Below are positions 35,385 to 47,465 of a stretch of DNA of 64,000 bases, piece after piece; the first letter of the stretch is position 1; each line of letters opens with the position of its first letter. Source of the stretch: Isoetes taiwanensis. Its lineage: Eukaryota > Streptophyta > Lycopodiopsida > Isoetales > Isoetaceae. The stretch lies in contig JAJEKV010000026.1 in assembly GCA_021234155.1 (NCBI GenBank), positions 4,016,644 through 4,080,643 of the forward strand. Reading direction: 5' to 3'. A program made the translations under genes and the position numbers. The notes below the pieces were generated by a model. That model worked only from the letters and a program-made list of their open reading frames with translations. It was not told the origin of the DNA and did not search any database.

Positions 35385-35494
35385 ACTGGTATAATATCCG
35401 CTAGATGCAAAGTGATCAGCTGCTCCTCCGCGCCCAATAGACTTACTGGTATAATGTCCGCCACATGCAAAGTGATCAGCTGCTCCTCCGCGCC
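35385..35494. repeat. 60-bp tandem duplication
   Basis: Two head-to-tail copies starting ACTGGTATAAT (35385 and 35445), each holding GCAAAGTGATCAGCTGCTCC. The second is followed by a partial third copy (GCTCCTCCGTGCCC). A few substitutions separate the copies. Confidence 0.75.
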
Positions 35495-38430
35495 TTGCTC
35501 CTCCGTGCCCAAGAACCTTAAGAGAGTTGGCACTCGCAACCTTGAGAGAGCTGGGAGAATAAGATTTGAATATGGAAAAGGGGGGAATTTGAACGAGGGG
35601 GAAATTTTAAATTTTAAAAACCGACGGACGTGTCGCGTGAAAAATTAAAGCACGTGATGTTTGCTTTTCAAATTTCAAATTTAAAAGAGATGCATATGAC
35701 GTATGACGTGTCCATTTTCTCCCCCTTTTTTTTTTTAGGGGGAGGAAATACCATGCGTCTATGAAGGGGCGCCTCCATCTCCGACGGCCCCTATCTTCGG
35801 CGGCTTCTATCACCAGGGGCTGCGCATCCTAGTGCCTACAAAGATTTGGCAGTTCTTAAACACTAGGATACTAGAACCAGGGGCTAGCTGGATTTGTTCT
35901 TCTCTGATTGAAGATCTTTGAAAAGGAGATGAACATGGAGCTGGAGCTGCGGATTGCTGTACGAAGCATAGTGAATGATGCTATAGAAGGATTCTGGTGA
36001 AGGACAAGGCAGAATGAATAGCGGATTTGGGGCAGGACAAATAGGAAACCGGTGAAGCAGCTCAGTTTTGTAGAGCAGAGCATGCTGGAATTCATCTGGT
36101 ATTTTATAAGGATACATGATATACAAGAATTCATATGCATGCTTGTGCTTGCAGGGGTATTTTATTTGACGTGCTTGCATTTCCTCATGATTGCAGAAGG
36201 CACAATTCATCCTTAGAACTTTGAAGGCTATAGCTTGTGTTTTCTGTGAAGTAAAGCGAGAAGAGTGCAGGATTGGATTTGATGTGGTTAAATTGGGCGG
36301 TCGCCGGATTTAACTTGTATCGGCAGACACTTTCTTTTCGGCTGCCAAATTTGCTCAGCAAAACTTCTATTTTGAAGTTTATGGAGGCTAAATTGGGCGG
36401 TCGCCCAATTTAACTCCACAGACGCTTTGTTTGGATTCTTCAGATGAAACGAAGCTTACCTTATGCTTTACATTTGTTGACGGTAGGTTGGTCGGACTTC
36501 ATTGGCTTCATGTCTTTCCTTAAATTGCAGATTATCTGAAGTATTTTCACAGATTCGCTGAAGTATTTTCACAGAAGAAACCCACCATCTAGAGAGCTTG
36601 TTTTGTTAGAGTGCAGGTGCTTGTCTGTGAAGTGTAGGTGCAAAAGAACGCGAATCAGTTCAGACAGATCTAGGTTTTCTTGAGAGCCACTGCATCAATT
36701 ACCTATTCGAAGATACAGAGCAACCGTTGTTTGCTGCAAAGCTTGGGATATTGAAATTGATGTGTAAGTGATTTCAATAACATAAACTTTTAGATGAATT
36801 CGAGGAGACTAAATTGGGCGTCGCCCAATTTCCATCTATTGATTTACCTTTTATTGACCGGGGAGTTGCATACGTTTGATAGCGAGAGCGAGAATATAGC
36901 TTGATATTTGAATCAAGAAGAGGCTAGCGGGACTTCGGCAATAGCACTTCCGACCCGGATATGGTTACAAGGGAAAATCCTTTCTCACTAAATCCGTAAA
37001 TCCTTTCTCACTAAATCCTTTAAATCCTTCCTCACTAAATCCCGTAAACCCAGGCCACATAAATCTACATTAAATCCGACCCACGATTCTAACTTTGGTT
37101 TCTAACTTCCAGCGGTTTGCTAAAACATCGTTCTCCTCTTGCAAGCCACGATCTCTGTTTTATTCTTGCATGCTCGGATCTTCTTTTTCAACAAAATATT
37201 ATCTACATTTATTTTGCCATGTCATCATGAGTGCATACTATGTTATGATTCAAAATGGTGGATGATGATTTCAACACGCAGTCTTTGGTACTCCTACTAT
37301 CTATGAATACAATATGTAGTTTATGTGTTGGAATGTTGTAAATATAATCTGTCGTTTATGTGTTGCCATCTCACCTACCTGCACACATTTCGAAAATTTG
37401 CATCGTTCTACTAAATAAAACCCTTATTTTCTAAAAAATTGGGTCCATTTGGGAGTCATATGGACTCAGCCAAAGTCCACAATTAATGAAATTATGCTTA
37501 ATCCAAGCCTTATATTGCGGGGCTCCAATTCAAAAATGGGCCACTTTTGTTCTATATGTTTCCATAAGGCCCCGTCTGCAGGAGTTCTCATTTTTCCATC
37601 CCTGCTACGATGTCGTGCATGGTAATCCATGAAGTCTGCTAGTGTTGGTGATCGAAAAATATGTCGAAGGCGAGGAATTATAGGCATATGCCGTAATACC
37701 TTTCTTGGCACCTTTGTCTTTCTACCTTCCTCATAACGCGCTTCCCCACATTTTAGACAAGACTGATCATTTGCATAGTCATTATGAAATAGAACACAAT
37801 CATTAACACATGCATGCACAACATTATACTCGAGTCCAAATGAACGCAATAGCTCTCTAGCCTCCCTCCTAGACTTTGGGAGACAATGCCCATCTGGCAA
37901 GGTTTTATCTACCATTGGCTTGTTCATTTGTTGGAGAGAAATTTTTGATGGTATCATTAATTGCATCCTCACCAATGAATGCATTATGTGAGTCAGGCGC
38001 TTCATCAGAGGACTACATAGATAAAATATAATAGAATAATAAATAAGAAAATTCTACTTTATTTTAATTCTATTCTACAAAAGAATTATTTTAGGAACCA
38101 ACTTACATCATTTTCATCATGTTCGGGATCATGTCCTTCATCAGGTTGACTTGGTCGCGTCTGCCAATGATCAAACTTTACTTCATGTTCTTAACGAATG
38201 CGGTACGAACGAGTGGTCTTGCCTTTACACTTGTTGCACCAACAAAAACCGCGATGGAGATAGAAATCTTTATTTGGGTCTCTTCTAGCTCGTCTCCTAT
38301 TCGGTTCGCAAGATGATAAAGACGTTGAAGATGTTGACTTTCCAAGTGATGACGAAGATGATGATTTTCTTAGGATGCGACGTGGCAAGCAGCTATCCCT
38401 GGCATTGCCACTACTTTTTGAGCTCGACAT

Positions 38431-41400
38431 ATTGAACCTGTTCAATAATTTACATGATCAAATGAAGTAAATGAAAATTCACTCATATGTAATGCAGTTT
38501 CATTTTTTTCATTTCCTATTTTGTTTGATCTAATTTCGTTGCAAATGATTTTCATGCCGACACGTGTTGTGGTTCAGCCTTATATTAGAAAAGCGAAGAC
38601 TGTAACGGAAACGTCATTTTCATTTCTTCGGCTTGAATGGGGATTCTGTGCAACAACGGCAGCCTTTCCTGCGCCCATAACGGTAAGAATCGAAACCAGC
38701 GATGTGGGATTTTTGGGTAGGAAACCAAAAGAAAGAAAATCTCCATCGCCCACATGGAAATTTTTCCATGCATCATCCGATTCAGACAAAAATAGAGAAC
38801 GGGAGCTTAGAATCGCCGGATTTGGAGCAGAACAAGAGGAAAAGAATCAAGAAACAAGGGTTCTTCGTGGTGGTCTTCTTTGCTTCATTTACACTTCATT
38901 AGGCATAGAAGCAGCGTCGAAGATGTGTCAAATCTAGAGGCAAAAAGGGCCATTGCTCTGCAATCCGGCCATTGCTTCCGGCCCAGTTTCGGACGAGGGC
39001 TTCGGAAATATATGAAGCAAGCCTCTGCATCTGGCTGCCGATGTTGAGGACCAGGTGATTTGAGCTTCGAGAAAAAAAGCCCTGCCATTTGCATATTATC
39101 TGCTGAAGCACCCTCTCGCAAAAATGGGGCAAATTACAAGCAAGAGAAAGCATGCGAAATTTTCCCCAACAGGGCCCGGGTTTACCCAATGGATGGATTT
39201 TTGTTTACGCTAATTCTAGTCTCATTTCGGTGACTCGGAGAACTGGTCCCATTAGCATCCCAAGGTGGGCCGAATTTTGTGAGGCAAATAAATGCATTTT
39301 TGTGTCGAGTAGGCAAGCCCTAATCCGCATGCATTGTTTCTTCTCTTCCCTGCATTTGTTCTTTGTAGAGGAGAAATGAGATGCAAGCTTCCCTCTCTTT
39401 TTCGGTTAAATCAGCTATTTTTCGGTTAAATCATTTCTGAGAGGTTTGAAGATAGAGGAGCTGGAAAATTACACTGGATTCTTACGCTTTGGGCTCGAAG
39501 CAAGCTTTCTCCGCCGGGACTCGGGTTCGTTGTCAACCTGGAAACTGAAACCCTTCTATTTTTTTTTTTTGAAATTAAAGCTCACGGTTATGGCGATAAG
39601 CAATGCTAAGGGACTCTTCTCGCTTCGTTTTGATTTAAAACATTGCACTCTTTGCGGGGATGCGGATTTGAGATCTATATCAAGGACATTGCTTACGCTA
39701 TACGGCTTTGCGATTTGATCATGCCGACGGAGAAAATGGTAAGCCCAAAACTGTTGTGCTTTGGATCTTTTTGTTGTGGGTTTTTACGCAACTCCGGTTC
39801 CAACACATGAGGGTTTGAAATTTTGCCCACAAACCGGGGCTTGTGTGCCATGATTTGTAAGGCCCATGGAACTGATTTGTAGACCCCAAAGCGGGGCTTG
39901 GTCTGCAAACATTTAGGCGGATGATCACATGCCTTCCCTTGTGCTTTCTTGTTTAGAGCGTGGCATTTAGCCCGATGATCACATCTTGGGGTAAGTTGCA
40001 AATAGAAAGGCCTCGCAAGCTTCAATTGATGTGTAGTCTTTGTTTTAGATCTTAGGGAATAAATGCTCGAGCTTAAAATTTCTTAAGAAGGTGGCTTGGC
40101 AAGGCGGTGAATTTCTTGCTTGAGGCAACTAAGTTCTTGAAACACGATTGAGATTTGTAATAGAAGATTTTTGTGGGATTTGTGAGTACTCACGATCCAC
40201 GGGAGGCAAGTTCCTCTTTAGTTTTTAAAATGTTTGTCTGGCAAATTTCAAATGGAAAATGGGTGGAGCTCTCTCTTCTAAAGACATGCAATTTTCTCTT
40301 TGTTGAAAGGGATCTCATTATTTTGAAAACATGATTCTTAAGCTGGCTGTAAGACAGTCAGCTTCAGAAATTTCACTTTTTTTATGCCCGGCAATCTTGA
40401 ACTATTGTCCTCTCTTTTTGTTTCCCTTTATGTTCTAGCTTTTATTAATGTAGATATGTTATGCCTGTGTATTATGTTTCCAGACAATTAAATAACCGTG
40501 AGCTTGACTTTTGCTACAATTTCTGCACCAGATCTTGAGGTTGCTGCTAGTGCAAATGATGGTAGGTTGTACGCATTTGGTAAGATAGAAAGCAGGCTGG
40601 TAAGATACAAAGCAGGCTGTAAATTTGTCTCGTTAAAACTCTTGCTCTATAAAACCATTTCTAGCCTTAAAATGCTTCTGTTCCCTTCAAGTATTTTCTC
40701 ACGTTGAAGATGATGGCAGATGTTTATCTTGAAAATTGTGTTGTCAATTCAAATGTTTAAAGAAAAGTTAAGGTCATAGGTTAACTTACAAGGTGGCAAC
40801 ATTTGTGCATTTCATGTGATACTGTTATTGCGGCGCATTTGGTAATTGCCACAGACTTGCATCATATAGCTAGTTCCCTAATCTCTATTATGTTGATTGC
40901 TTCGTTATGTGCATTGTTATGCAATAATGATGGAATGTACATCCTAAGTTAGGTTAAACCATCCACCACATTAGTCTACCGTGTTGCTCATTTCTATCGG
41001 ACACAACCTATGTTTCAAATCTAGTTTGCAGTGAATAAGTCAAATGGGAAATGATACAAGTCAAATGGGAAATGATACTGTAAATTTTTTATATATATGC
41101 TAGGTCACATGCATTAGTTTGAGGCATGTACTTTATGGCCACAGTTTAAGGCATTTGTTCTATGGCCATGGGGTGATGCCATCCAGTTATTCTATAAAGT
41201 TTCTAGCCTTGGACATCACCACATTCATGATATGCAACTTTATCTTTCACAAGCTCTAAGTGGAGAGCAAAATATAGTATGTTTCCATGAACCAGTGCAA
41301 GTAAAAGCATTTTAGGCAATATTTGAAACAATTTAGGTAGCAAGTAACATGCTATTTGCAAGAGTTTATTTCTTTGACAAGGCATGTATAGACGAGTTGG

Positions 41401-42057
41401 GGAAGAGAAACGTGGCCGCCGCGATAAGTTTCTTGTAGATATAAAATAGATATATATGCAAAATAAAAAGATAATGCCCTAAGGGTTTATATTCCACCCG
41501 TAGGGGGGAGGGCTGGGGGGGCGGGGGCAATGAGCAAGACCATAATGAAAATGCAAATAGGTACATGATACATTACAAAAATAGCTTTTTAAATTACTGG
41601 ATTGGAGGCCATGATGAAAGAAGGTAATCTTTGGGCCTCTCACCTTGTATGACATATAGTGGTAATAAGCCACCTTCTACCATATATATTTGTATTGTGT
41701 AGATAAGCCATGTAGACAAGGCAATTTCAATCATGACCTTATATCCCAAACGATTTACCATGTATCCTATGATTTAATGCCATGTAGACAAGGCAATTTC
41801 AATCATGACCTTATATCCCAAACGATTTACCATGTATCCTATGATTTAATGTATTCGTTTTGCCAATATACTTTACGATTAGGAATGGCAAGAAAAAAGA
41901 GGAGGGGAAAAAATGATGGGAGCTAACAGACGAAATATAGAAGATCTTTGTAACAAAAAAAAAATGGCGCGATTTCTAACCTTAAAGTTTGGTTCTCTGT
42001 ATTCGATTGCATTGAGCTCGCCGATTATCATTCCCAGCTTCGTTTGCCATCGCCAAA
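38431..42057. other. Spacer between the divergent CACTA genes
   Basis: The TNP2-like start (38430, minus) and TNPA-like start (42058, plus) are divergent, so this 3.6 kb should hold both promoters. Frames at 38521-38937 and 39446-39718 have no recognised motif. A 72-bp tandem duplication is at 41707-41850 and a G-run at 41503-41526. Confidence 0.45.
41707..41850. repeat. 72-bp perfect tandem duplication
   Basis: Two adjacent, apparently identical 72-bp copies starting GCCATGTAGACAAGG at 41707 and 41779. Identity implies a recent event. It lies about 200 bp upstream of the TNPA-like start and could affect its promoter. Confidence 0.9.
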
Positions 42058-43399
42058 ATGCCCAGCAGTAAGTATTTAGAAATAGAAATAAATTTTCTGA
42101 TTAGGGTTTCTGAGTTGGTGACATTTATTACTCTTTGATTTTCTTTCAGTGTCTCGTGATGGATCTGGCAAGGATAAGGAGGGCTCAATGGACAATTCTA
42201 GTGGAGAAAGGCTTCAAAGTTACCTTGCAAATGTGCCTGGAGATATTCTGACTGCTCTAATGAGCAAATTGGAGAAACGTGTTCGAAGAAATTCAGATGA
42301 TTCAAATAACTCATCGAGGTCGTTTGAGAAGCAGACGATTTAAGAGGAAAGAATGAACACCTCGAAATGAGAAAGAAAGGAAAGGAAAGGTAAGCATTTT
42401 TATTTTTTTGATGTAAATCCAGCATTTTTTGGGTTCTTGTTTTGGGTTTCTTTTTCTGTTATGTAACTCTAGCATTGTTTGCTTCATGTTTCATCAACTT
42501 CTACCTATTTATGCCATTCTTACAACAAACTTATCAAGAAAACTTAGAAGCCAGCTTCATGTTCCATTCCATCTCGTTTTGCCATATAGCTGCAACTTTT
42601 TTTTCTGATATGATGCCTATTTTCTTTTCTAGGTTGAAGCATCCACGGCGCTCAAGTAATTCATGCAACATTGCAGAAGCTGAGACTTCAAAATAAGGAG
42701 CTAAAAGAAAATTTGTTTTCTTAAACAAGCACATTGTTTTCAGTGCTTCTTCGTCATCTTCAGAGGACGATGGATCTGGTAATGAAGACTCCTATTCCCC
42801 TGATGCAAATCTTGAAAAACACAGCGCTGATAAGGAAGAGTTTGAAGTTGATCTTTTATACAATGTACAATTCAGGAGATTATCAAATTCGGAGGTATGT
42901 TTTGTAGTTTATTTCATTGTTTTTCCTTCTGCATATAGGTCAGATTTTCAGACTTAGGCACTGTTTTTTCCTTCTGCCTCCCTTTCCATTTGGATTTTTG
43001 GGATTTCTATCCACCGTAAACGAACTCAGGATAATAAACTGGAAGAAATCTTGTTAAAAATAAAGTATAGACAGTAATATTCTGGTGTTATTAACATCAC
43101 CACAAATCCAAGAAGCAAGCTTCTTTTCTCAATCTACTGCTATGCTGTTCTCTCATCAATGTATTCTTGAACTATGAAGTGGCAATTTGGCCATATTAAA
43201 TTCCAGATCTATATATAATGATAGGGACAACAGCTCCCATATTTCTTACCCTCACCTTGTCCAGGAGTATGAAAAAGATACCACCACCATGAACTTGTTC
43301 TATAGAAAAGATATAATACTCATTCTTTTAGAAAAGACTTGATTTTTTTCTTGACAAATAGGATCCAAGCATCTGGAAGTGTGCTTTTCTAGTTCTTGT

Positions 43400-43977
43400 T
43401 ACTGTTACCATTCTTCCAGTCTCAAATCTATTGAAGAACAAGTCCTAAGGATACTCAGCACTGTGATTCTATCTAGCCTTATGCCTTCAGATGTAAAGTT
43501 CAATAACATCTTTACAATGTCCTTGCTGTGCATAGGCTCCAATTATAGCATTCCATGATACCACATTCCTTTGAAGAATTCTGCTAAACGTGGTTTTTGC
43601 ATCATATAGACAACCAGCCTTGCTATACATGTTCAGCAGAGCAGTTCCAACAAAAACATCAGATTCAAAGCCACGTTTAATAATAAGCAGATGGATCTGC
43701 TTGCCATGAGTTAGTGTTGCTGGAGTAGCACATGCTTTCAAAACAGTAGTAAAAGCAACCTTATCTGCCTCCACATTTTCAAATATCATTTGTCGAAACA
43801 AACCAATGACTTCCACTTCAAGCCCGTACTGTACATATGCTTCCATCATTGAAGTCCAAACATACACATCTTTTTGTGGCATCTTATTAAAAACAGCCTT
43901 TGCATCAATAAAATTTCCACATTTTGCATACGTATTCCCTATAAACATTTCTTCCTTCAACTCACCTCTGATAAGGT
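43400..43977 (-). pseudogene. PPR protein fragment (PLS type), main part
   Basis: The minus strand reads EEMFIGNTYAKCGNFIDAKAVFNKM and then DVYVWTSMMEAYVQYGLEVE. After that come FTTVLKACATPATLTHGKQIH, DVFVGTALLNMYSKAGCLYD and NVVSWNAIIGAYAQQGHCKD. These are about four pentatricopeptide repeats of the P-L-S series, which bind single-stranded RNA in chloroplasts or mitochondria. The frame slips near 43490 and continues as EGIRLDRITVLSILRTCSS. The other side is broken by the copia insertion. It is antisense within an intron of the CACTA TNPA-like gene, so it is probably a captured gene piece. Confidence 0.85.
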
Positions 43978-43982
43978 GGGAA
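43978..43982. repeat. Copia target-site duplication GGGAA (left)
   Basis: GGGAA directly before the LTR start TGTTAATA; the right copy is at 49773-49777. A 5-bp duplication is standard for copia integrases. Confidence 0.9.
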
Positions 43983-44739
43983 TGTTAATATTTGTTCAGC
44001 TTATAGTTGACAATGATGAACCTATTTGTCTAACTAACTGTGATGCCTGTGATGTTATACAAGGATCAAGAAGCAAGAAATGATTGATACCTAATGGTAA
44101 GATTATGGTTGCACTATAGAGTTGAGATTGGAATGTTAAACTATTGTTTGAAGGTTCAACTCGAAATGAAACCTAGATTGAATTGTTTATGAAATCTAGG
44201 CTTCAATGGTTTGAAAAAGGCCCGATATCATGACCAGGCCTGTGGGATATATGTGGAATGAAGTTCTTCCCAGTTTAGCAGTTCGATCTCCTCCTGCACC
44301 GCCGGATTTACTTGTATATATGCAATGGAGGTGGAACTAGCTAAGTACGGCTTCAGAAGATCATTCTTAGCAATCGTAGAAGACATTTGAAGGACGATTA
44401 TGCAAGGAAGCCCACGGTCAACTGTAGCTACAGTATATCGGTCAATACCATAGCTACAGTAGCAGTGCTACAGTGTTCATTAAGCTTTTTCTAATGGTTC
44501 TACCATTTAGCTACAATTACATCATTGTGTGGTTGCACTCAAGAATATTTTGTGCTTGTATTTGCTTCACTCTTATTATTAGAGGAAGTTGTTTGTGATT
44601 ATGTGGAATTGGCTTGCTTTGATCAAGTTGGGATTAGTGACCATATTGTGGCTCCCAAGCTTGAATGTTCATAAGCAAAGTGATTAAGGGAAATAAGTTA
44701 TCTTGCTAGGCATTTCTCTAAGGTTATCATTTTCTAACA
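43983..44739 (+). repeat. Copia 5' LTR (757 bp)
   Basis: Runs from TGTTAATA to TAACA. It contains repeated CTACAGTA motifs (about 44420-44475), a TATATAT-like promoter candidate near 44313, and a TTGTGGCTCCC stretch close to the end. About 95 percent of it aligns with the 3' LTR by eye. Confidence 0.95.
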
Positions 44740-44740
44740 G

Positions 44741-44753
44741 TGGTATCAGAGCC
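44741..44753 (+). other. Copia primer-binding site
   Basis: TGGTATCAGAGCC, one base after the LTR end; complementary to the 3' end of initiator tRNA-Met. Confidence 0.9.
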
Positions 44754-44760
44754 TACAGAT

Positions 44761-46734
44761 ATGTCTAGCAGATTTGGGGCTAGTCTTCTGAATCAGGTGG
44801 AGGTCTACAAGGGTGGACCTGGTTTCCAAGTGTGGAAGGATGCCATGATTCACATCCTAGAGGTAGAAGACTTGTGGGAACTGGTAGATCCTACCAGTAC
44901 TTTAGCAGTTAGCACTGGGGGTTTGGTCAGAACTGGCTCAGCAGAATCAGTGGCAGGAGGAGCAGGACAAACTTCTAACGGTGCTGGTACAGCAGAAGGT
45001 GCAGCAGGCAAAAGTACAAGTAGCCTGGCTGGAGCAGTTGGTGCAGGGAAATCACTCCAAGCAAAACTCAAGGAAGCTCAAGGTATTATTTCTTGCAAAT
45101 TCAGTCCTACTATTAGATTGAAACTCAGATCTCTTAGTCCTAAGGATATGTGGAAATTTCTTTTGAGTCATTATGAAGAAAAAACATCCTCACAACTGGA
45201 TTTACTTGAAAATGAGTTGAGAAATTTAAAACTTAAAGAAGAAGAAGATGTAGTTGAGTTCTTCAACAAATTTGACAATATGATAGCCGATCTGGAAGGA
45301 GCAGGTACCATTATTTCTGAGAGGAGTCAGGTACTCCAAATTTCTAGAGCCATAAGTGAGAATGAAAACTTGGCTTTATTTGTAAGAAACACTTGTAGAT
45401 CTAAGGAAGAGGCTGAGAATCTTCTAAGGACAGAATGGGAACAGAAAAAGATACTAAGGCAAAATCAAGAAAACCCTGAAGTGTTATTCATTAAAAAGAA
45501 GGATAAAGTCACTTGTTATCAGTGTCATGAGCAGGGGCACTACAAAAGTGAGTGCCCAAAATTAAAAAAGGAAAAAGAGTTCAATTGCTTTAATTGTGGA
45601 GGGAGAGGGCATATGGCTGCAAAATGTCCTACTCCAAAGAAATCTGGAAGGGAAAGGGGAGGAAGTTCAAACAGAGGTCGAGGAAGGAACACTGAAAAGG
45701 CATACTTGACTAGAGAAGTTGAGGATAAAGGCAAAGTTGAAATTGGTGATCAAGATGAGGAGGTAACCAATACTTTTGCTGTTATTCATGAAAATTATAA
45801 TTCTGATAACTCTGATCTGCTTGTAGTTGATTCTGGAGCTGAAAGATCAGTTGTAAAGTCAGCTGAGTTGCTTAGAAATTTGTCACCAACAAACTCTAAG
45901 CAAATTCAAGTTGGAAATGGAGCCTTAACTGAAATCCAAGGCAAAGGGCTATTACAACTTGAAGATTTGGATGGGAAGATTGTAAATATAGAAGAAGTTT
46001 TGTGTGTGCCAGTAATCATTAAAAATTTGATTTCTGTAAGTCAGCTTGTTGACTTAGGATATAAAGTCACTTTTGACTCAAAAGAATGTAATGTGCTTAT
46101 GAATGGAATCTTGAAATTTCGAGCAAAAAGAGTTGGGAGTTTGTTTCAAATGAATGGTCTTGTGGCAAGCAATGTCAATGTAATTCAAGAACCAAATTTG
46201 GAATTATGGCACAATAGATTAGCTCACACACACTTCCACAATCTGAAAGCCTTGAAGAAATTAGGTGCCATAAATTACAGTGATGATGGAGAAAATCCAA
46301 TTTGTGAAGGGTGTGCAATTGGCAAATTAAATCGATTACCCTTCAAGAAAAGAGAATCAAAGACAAGTCAGGTATTAGAACTTGTTCATACAGATTTATG
46401 TGGTCCTTTGAATGTAAGAAGTAGAACAAATCATAGATACTTTATTACATTCATTGATGACTATAGTAGAAAATGCAAAATTTATTGTTTGACAAGAAAG
46501 TCACAAGCACTTCAAGCTTTCAAACAGTTTGTAGCTGAAATGGAAAGAGAAACTGGCCAAAAACTCAAGTGCATAAGATCTGACAGAGGGGGAGAGTATT
46601 TATCAGAAAAATTCAGACATTTTTGCATCAAACATGGCATCAAAAGGCAACTAACTTGTAGGTACAGTCCCCAACAAAGGGGGTTGCTGAAAGGAAAAAC
46701 AGGACAGTCATGGATGCAATTAGAGCAATGCTAA
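44761..46734 (+). pseudogene. Copia gag, protease and integrase (first part)
   Basis: I take ATG 44761 (MSSRFGASLLNQ) as the start, 21 bases into a longer open frame, because it matches the gag start of the related fragment at 8935. Gag covers about residues 1-240. Two CCHC zinc knuckles begin near residues 252 (CYQCHEQGHYKSEC) and 276 (CFNCGGRGHMAAKC). The protease has VVDSGAERS (Asp near 357). Integrase has the HHCC region (HNRLAHTHFHNL, CEGCAIGK) and the core Asp residues in HTDLCGP (about 545), FIDDYSR and RSDRGGEY. Near 46675-46690 a frameshift turns the expected SPQQNGVAERK into SPQQRGLLKGK, and the frame soon ends. Confidence 0.9.
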
Positions 46735-47465
46735 AGCAAAGTGAATTACCAAGGAATTTATGGGAGGAGGCTCTTAGAACTGCAATTCAAGTTCAAAATG
46801 TGCTGCCATCTGCAAGCTTAAAGGGTAAAATTCCAAATTTAGTCTGGAATCCTAATGAAAGGTTGAATCTTGATATGTTTAAAACATATGGTTGTATTTG
46901 TTATGTTCATAAACCTGTGGAATTAAGGAAAAAATTGGATGACAAGGCAGAAGTTGGATTCCTTGTTGGATATGACTCTGAATCTAAAGGTTACAGAATT
47001 TTTATTCCAGAAAGTCAAACCATTATAATTAGCAGAGATGTCCTTTTTGATGAAGGTGTTGTTTATAAAGATAGATATAAGCAAGGGGTTCAAATTAAGG
47101 AACAAACTGCTGGGTCAAATGAAAGGAAAGAACAAGATGTAGATCTTGATGATAATGAAGACAAAGACAATGTTAATTATGATGTGAACGCTGACAGTGG
47201 AAAGATAAGGGCAGGAGAAATTAAGGAGCCTGTGTTACCTGCTGAGGTTGCACCATCTGCAGAGGTTGTTCCTGAAATTGAAAATGCTAAAGAAGGCATA
47301 ATAAAAAGGAAGAAAACTCAAGCTGAAAAGCTAATAGAGGAAGCAAAATTAGGTGACACCCCATATGGCAGAACTGAAGAAGGTAAGAGCAGGAGAATTG
47401 AAAGAAAACAAGAGGTACCATATGAGCAAATCATGACCATTCTTGAAAATGAGCTAGTTCCATAA
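46710..47465 (+). pseudogene. Copia integrase C-terminus and linker
   Basis: Picks up the integrase in the new frame: MDAIRAMLKQSELPRNLWEEA, then the conserved LDMFKTYGCICYVH and VGFLVGYDSESKGYRIF, which are typical of the copia integrase C-terminal end. An acidic, Lys/Glu-rich linker follows. A TAA at 47463-47465 (in ELVP-stop-SYEDV) lies in frame with the RT that follows. Confidence 0.9.

Larger units (their letters stand above)
33775..37465. other. Non-coding block inside the TNP2-like gene
   Basis: Lies between two consecutive coding blocks of the transposase, so it is an unusually long intron or a later insertion. It holds a T-tract hairpin (34894-34992), several AATTGGGCG palindromes, a 60-bp tandem duplication (35385-35494), and short repeats of CTTTCTCACTAAATCC (36979-37050). 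Small frames around 35607-36210 are not recognisable. Confidence 0.5.
30886..38430 (-). pseudogene. CACTA TNP2-like transposase (DDE family), multi-exon, decayed
   Basis: Read from ATG 38430 (MSSSKSSGNARDSC). Exon about 38003-37480 has VVHACVNDCVLFHNDYAND, then CLKCGEARYEEG, MPIIPRLRHIF and FELEPRNIRLGLS. After a 3.7-kb gap, 33774-33640 reads GVDGVCPWGT, SHSVWPVAVLNYNIPPWM and MLTLIIPG; 33530-33340 reads MNVYLEPLVEELEILWKG. Exon 33080-32620 has LKLVHLLYPMHIFKNVAHSL and GLKTHDWHKFLQ; 32610-32320 has HILPCAIGDLLTPQVRSIIF; 32250-31726 has the DUF4218-like RWMFFLERYMKVLKSFVRQM. The end (31660-30886) is DUF4216-like and then an Asp/Gly-rich tail. Stops (a TAG near 31281, a TAA near 38190) and a frameshift near 33150 disable it. 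Confidence 0.85.
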
